From positions 1,163 to 65,162 of the forward strand of contig BNBH01000019.1 of the NCBI GenBank assembly GCA_014655195.1: 64,000 nt of DNA, written 5' to 3'. Origin of the DNA: Streptomyces cellulosae. GTDB lineage: Bacteria > Actinomycetota > Actinomycetes > Streptomycetales > Streptomycetaceae. Both the position numbers and the translations under genes were made by a program. Under the pieces are notes generated by a model that saw only the letters and a list, made by a program, of their open reading frames with translations, did not search any database and was not told the DNA's origin. This document shows, one piece after another, positions 62,460 through 64,000 of this stretch; position 1 is the first letter of the stretch; each line of letters opens with the position of its first letter.

Positions 62460-63320
62460 TCAGCGGGCGGTGCCGAAGTCCTGCGTCCAGTAGGTGCCGG
62501 ACAGGCCGACGCCGATCTCCTTGAACGAGCAGTTGAGGATGTTGGCCTTGTGGCCGGGGCTGGTCATCCAGCCCTGCATCACCTGCTCCGGGGTGGAGTA
62601 GCCGTAGGCGACGTTCTCGCCGTAGGTGCTCCAGGCGTACCCGGCGCGGGTGATGCGTTCACCGGGGTCGGAGCCGTCGGAGCCGGTGTGGGACATGGTG
62701 CCGGTGGACGCCATGTCCTCGCTGTGCCGCTGGGCGGCCGTGTTCAGCGTGGAGTTGGCCGTCACCGGGGCGCAGCCGGCCTCGGCGCGCTCCTGGTTGA
62801 CCAGCTCCACGACCCGGGCGACGGCGCCGGACGCCGTGGCGGTGGGCTTGGGCGCGGCGGTGGTCGGCTTCGGGGCCTCGGTGGTGGGCTTCGGCGCGGT
62901 GGTGGTGGGCGCGGGAGCGGCCGTCGAGGGCTTCGGGGACGCCGTGGCCGGCTTCGGGGCCGCCGTGGTGGTGGAGGGGGCCGCGGAGGCCGGCTTCGTG
63001 GCCTTCTTCTTCGGCTTGTGCGAGGGCTTGCCGCCGTGCTGCTCACGCGCGTCCTGGGAAGGGCTCGCGGAGGCGCTGGGGGAGCCGGAGGCCACCGGCG
63101 ACGGGTCGCCGGCGTGCTGGCTGCTCCAGCGGCTGTACCAGCCGGGACCGTCCCAGCGGTCCTCGCCGACGGACGGCACCGAGGTGGCGCGGTCCTGCCG
63201 CTGTCCGCCGTCCGGCCAGTCGGTACAGGCCATGGCGACGGAGGGTATGCCGATGACGCCGACGGCGATCGCGGTGACGACCGTCCGCCGGTACTTCTTC
63301 TGCTGGCGATGGATTCCCAT
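62460..63320 (-). CDS. Secreted CAP/SCP-domain protein
   Basis: A 286-residue protein from ATG 63320. A Lys/Arg-rich start and hydrophobic segment (TVVTAIAVGVIGIPSVAMAC) form a signal peptide. A Thr/Pro/Ala-Lys linker (~110-170) leads to a CAP domain: VVELVNQERAEAGCAPVTAN, HSEDMASTGTMSHTGSDG, YGENVAYGYS, GWMTSPGHKANILN. Cell-surface role; activity unknown. Confidence 0.9.
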   Translation of the reverse strand: MGIHRQQKKYRRTVVTAIAVGVIGIPSVAMACTDWPDGGQRQDRATSVPSVGEDRWDGPGWYSRWSSQHAGDPSPVASGSPSASASPSQDAREQHGGKPSHKPKKKATKPASAAPSTTTAAPKPATASPKPSTAAPAPTTTAPKPTTEAPKPTTAAPKPTATASGAVARVVELVNQERAEAGCAPVTANSTLNTAAQRHSEDMASTGTMSHTGSDGSDPGERITRAGYAWSTYGENVAYGYSTPEQVMQGWMTSPGHKANILNCSFKEIGVGLSGTYWTQDFGTAR

Positions 63321-63537
63321 ACGTGACCTCACCCCTGGGTGTGCGGAGGCTGGTCATTCTTGGGACGGCCCGGCGCGGGGCGCAAAGGCCTCACGTACTA
63401 CTCGGCTTCGTAGACCGTGGAGGGCCTTGCGACGGGCGGGAGACCATGCCGACCGGCCCTCGGGAAGGTGCGGGGAGCGTCTGCCGTCACGTCAGAAAGC
63501 GCCCTGCGGCGACGAAGCACGGGCCTCCCGATCACGG

Positions 63538-63562
63538 CCGGCCCGCCACCCGTGCGGGCCGG
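63538..63562. terminator. Hairpin between two minus-strand genes
   Basis: CCGGCCCGC (63538-63546) and GCGGGCCGG (63554-63562), loop seven bases; likely terminator of the lipoprotein gene ending at 63718. Confidence 0.6.
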
Positions 63563-63646
63563 TTCCGCTTTCCCGTCAAGACGGACAAGTCCCCCATGTC
63601 GCCGCGGCCCCGTCTACTAAGCGACACGGTCAGATCGGGAACGGGC

Positions 63647-63661
63647 TGTGACAGATGTCAC
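63647..63661. promoter_or_regulatory. Crp/Fnr-like dyad
   Basis: TGTGA-CAGATG-TCAC, with GTGACA and TGTCAC arms forming a perfect 6-2-6 dyad, matches the Crp-type pattern (TGTGA-N6-TCACA) except at the last base. It is about 330 bases before the CAP-protein start. Confidence 0.4.
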
Positions 63662-63717
63662 GGAACCATCGGTTCCGGATGTGGCTCCGGGACTGCCCCG
63701 CGCCCGAGCCCCGCGCC

Positions 63718-64000
63718 TCAGCCCTGTGTCTTCTGCAGGGCGGCCACCGCTTCCTTGGCGGCCTTGATCGCGCCCTTGTTGATCTCCTCCGTGTCCGGAG
63801 CGCCCTTCGACTCGAAGTCGCTGCCGTTGTACGTGACGATCACCAGCGCGTTGGCGGCCCGCGCCACCACGACACCCTCACGCGTGTCCTGCTTGTCCTC
63901 GGTGGTGAGGTTCACGACCGAGTACGCCGCGTTCCCGACCCCCGGGACGGCGCCCCCGCCGCTCTTCTCCGCCAGGCGCCCGCTGTACGACTTCTCCGCG
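63718..64000 (-). CDS. C-terminal part of a DUF3558-like protein (runs off the window)
   Basis: The open frame continues upstream of the apparent GTG at 63915 to the window edge. Visible residues include GNAAYSVVNLTTED, GVVVARAANALVIVTYNGSD and EEINKGAIKAAKEAVAALQ, resembling the end of DUF3558 lipoproteins. The N-terminal lipobox, if any, lies outside. Confidence 0.6.
   Translation of the reverse strand, partial: AEKSYSGRLAEKSGGGAVPGVGNAAYSVVNLTTEDKQDTREGVVVARAANALVIVTYNGSDFESKGAPDTEEINKGAIKAAKEAVAALQKTQG

Larger units (their letters stand above)
63321..63717. other. Intergenic region with regulatory elements
   Basis: No gene was found in this 397-base interval. It holds the hairpin at 63538-63562 and a Crp-like dyad at 63647-63661. 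Confidence 0.5.

Noticed and set aside
59725..62493. A 922-codon frame on the plus strand
   Set aside because: It overlaps hydA, the LLM gene and the NCS1 permease in another frame and has Arg/Pro/Gly-rich nonsense composition.
1..64000. CRISPR array, rRNA, tRNA
   Set aside because: No regularly spaced direct repeats, rRNA segments or full tRNA cloverleaf were seen by eye.

Overview
The window is almost certainly a Streptomyces chromosome segment. It has very high GC, many ATGA/GTGA start-stop overlaps, a conservon-type sensor kinase/roadblock/DUF742/GTPase set, several actinobacterial DUF families (6082, 6278, 6415, 6624, 742), a fused PcaL and a PucR-controlled hydantoin/pyrimidine cluster. 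It falls into an accessory half (about 1-40.5 kb) and a core-like half (40.5-64 kb). No rRNA, tRNA or CRISPR array was seen.

Accessory part, left. A tyrosine recombinase (189-1649) and the start of a coupled partner lie at the window edge, next to an MFS transporter that lacks its C-terminal half. Upstream of that is an ABC exporter broken by one extra C. From 5.2 to 16 kb, mostly on the minus strand, is an unusual nucleobase island. QueD, QueE and FolE (GTP to 7-carboxy-7-deazaguanine) are tightly coupled to a TIM-barrel protein that tentatively resembles TGT/DpdA, a nucleoside-phosphorylase-like enzyme, a dTMP-kinase-like enzyme, a DUF2797 protein, a methyltransferase, three NUDIX proteins, a CYTH protein and a HhH-GPD DNA glycosylase. 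No QueC is present. Two 47-codon genes (4836-4979 and 6933-7076) align without gaps and share an RPDTR motif near the C-terminus. Each is coupled to the gene after it, and further micro-ORFs surround one of them. I consider this the best candidate for an undescribed system: either a peptide plus 7-deazapurine product or a nucleic-acid modification pathway. The functional assignment is inference.

Accessory part, centre and right. From 16 to 28 kb come small DUF proteins, a double-HTH regulator, an acyl-CoA dehydrogenase, a GAF protein with the conservon, a GH15 enzyme, a DUF6415 protein, HTH/TPR regulators, TrmO and an anti-sigma-like ATPase. An intact IS256-family element with a perfect 8-bp target duplication sits at 30826-32243. 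It is followed by an integrase, a remnant resembling an HNH nuclease, a Gabija-type pair (OLD nuclease plus UvrD-like helicase) and a divergent gene with a HEPN-like R-x4-H motif.

Core-like part. PcaL, a metallo-hydrolase, exonuclease III, gamma-glutamyltransferase, a ClpC-type unfoldase, methionine aminopeptidase divergent from a small HTH gene, and a Pro/Ala-rich protein come first. Then a nine-kilobase cluster encodes two beta-ureidopropionase-like amidohydrolases, a class III aminotransferase, a PucR regulator, a dihydropyrimidinase/hydantoinase, an F420/FMN-type oxidoreductase and an NCS1 permease. Together these would import a pyrimidine or hydantoin and degrade it to a beta-amino acid. 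A secreted CAP-domain protein and the 3' end of a probable lipoprotein gene close the window.
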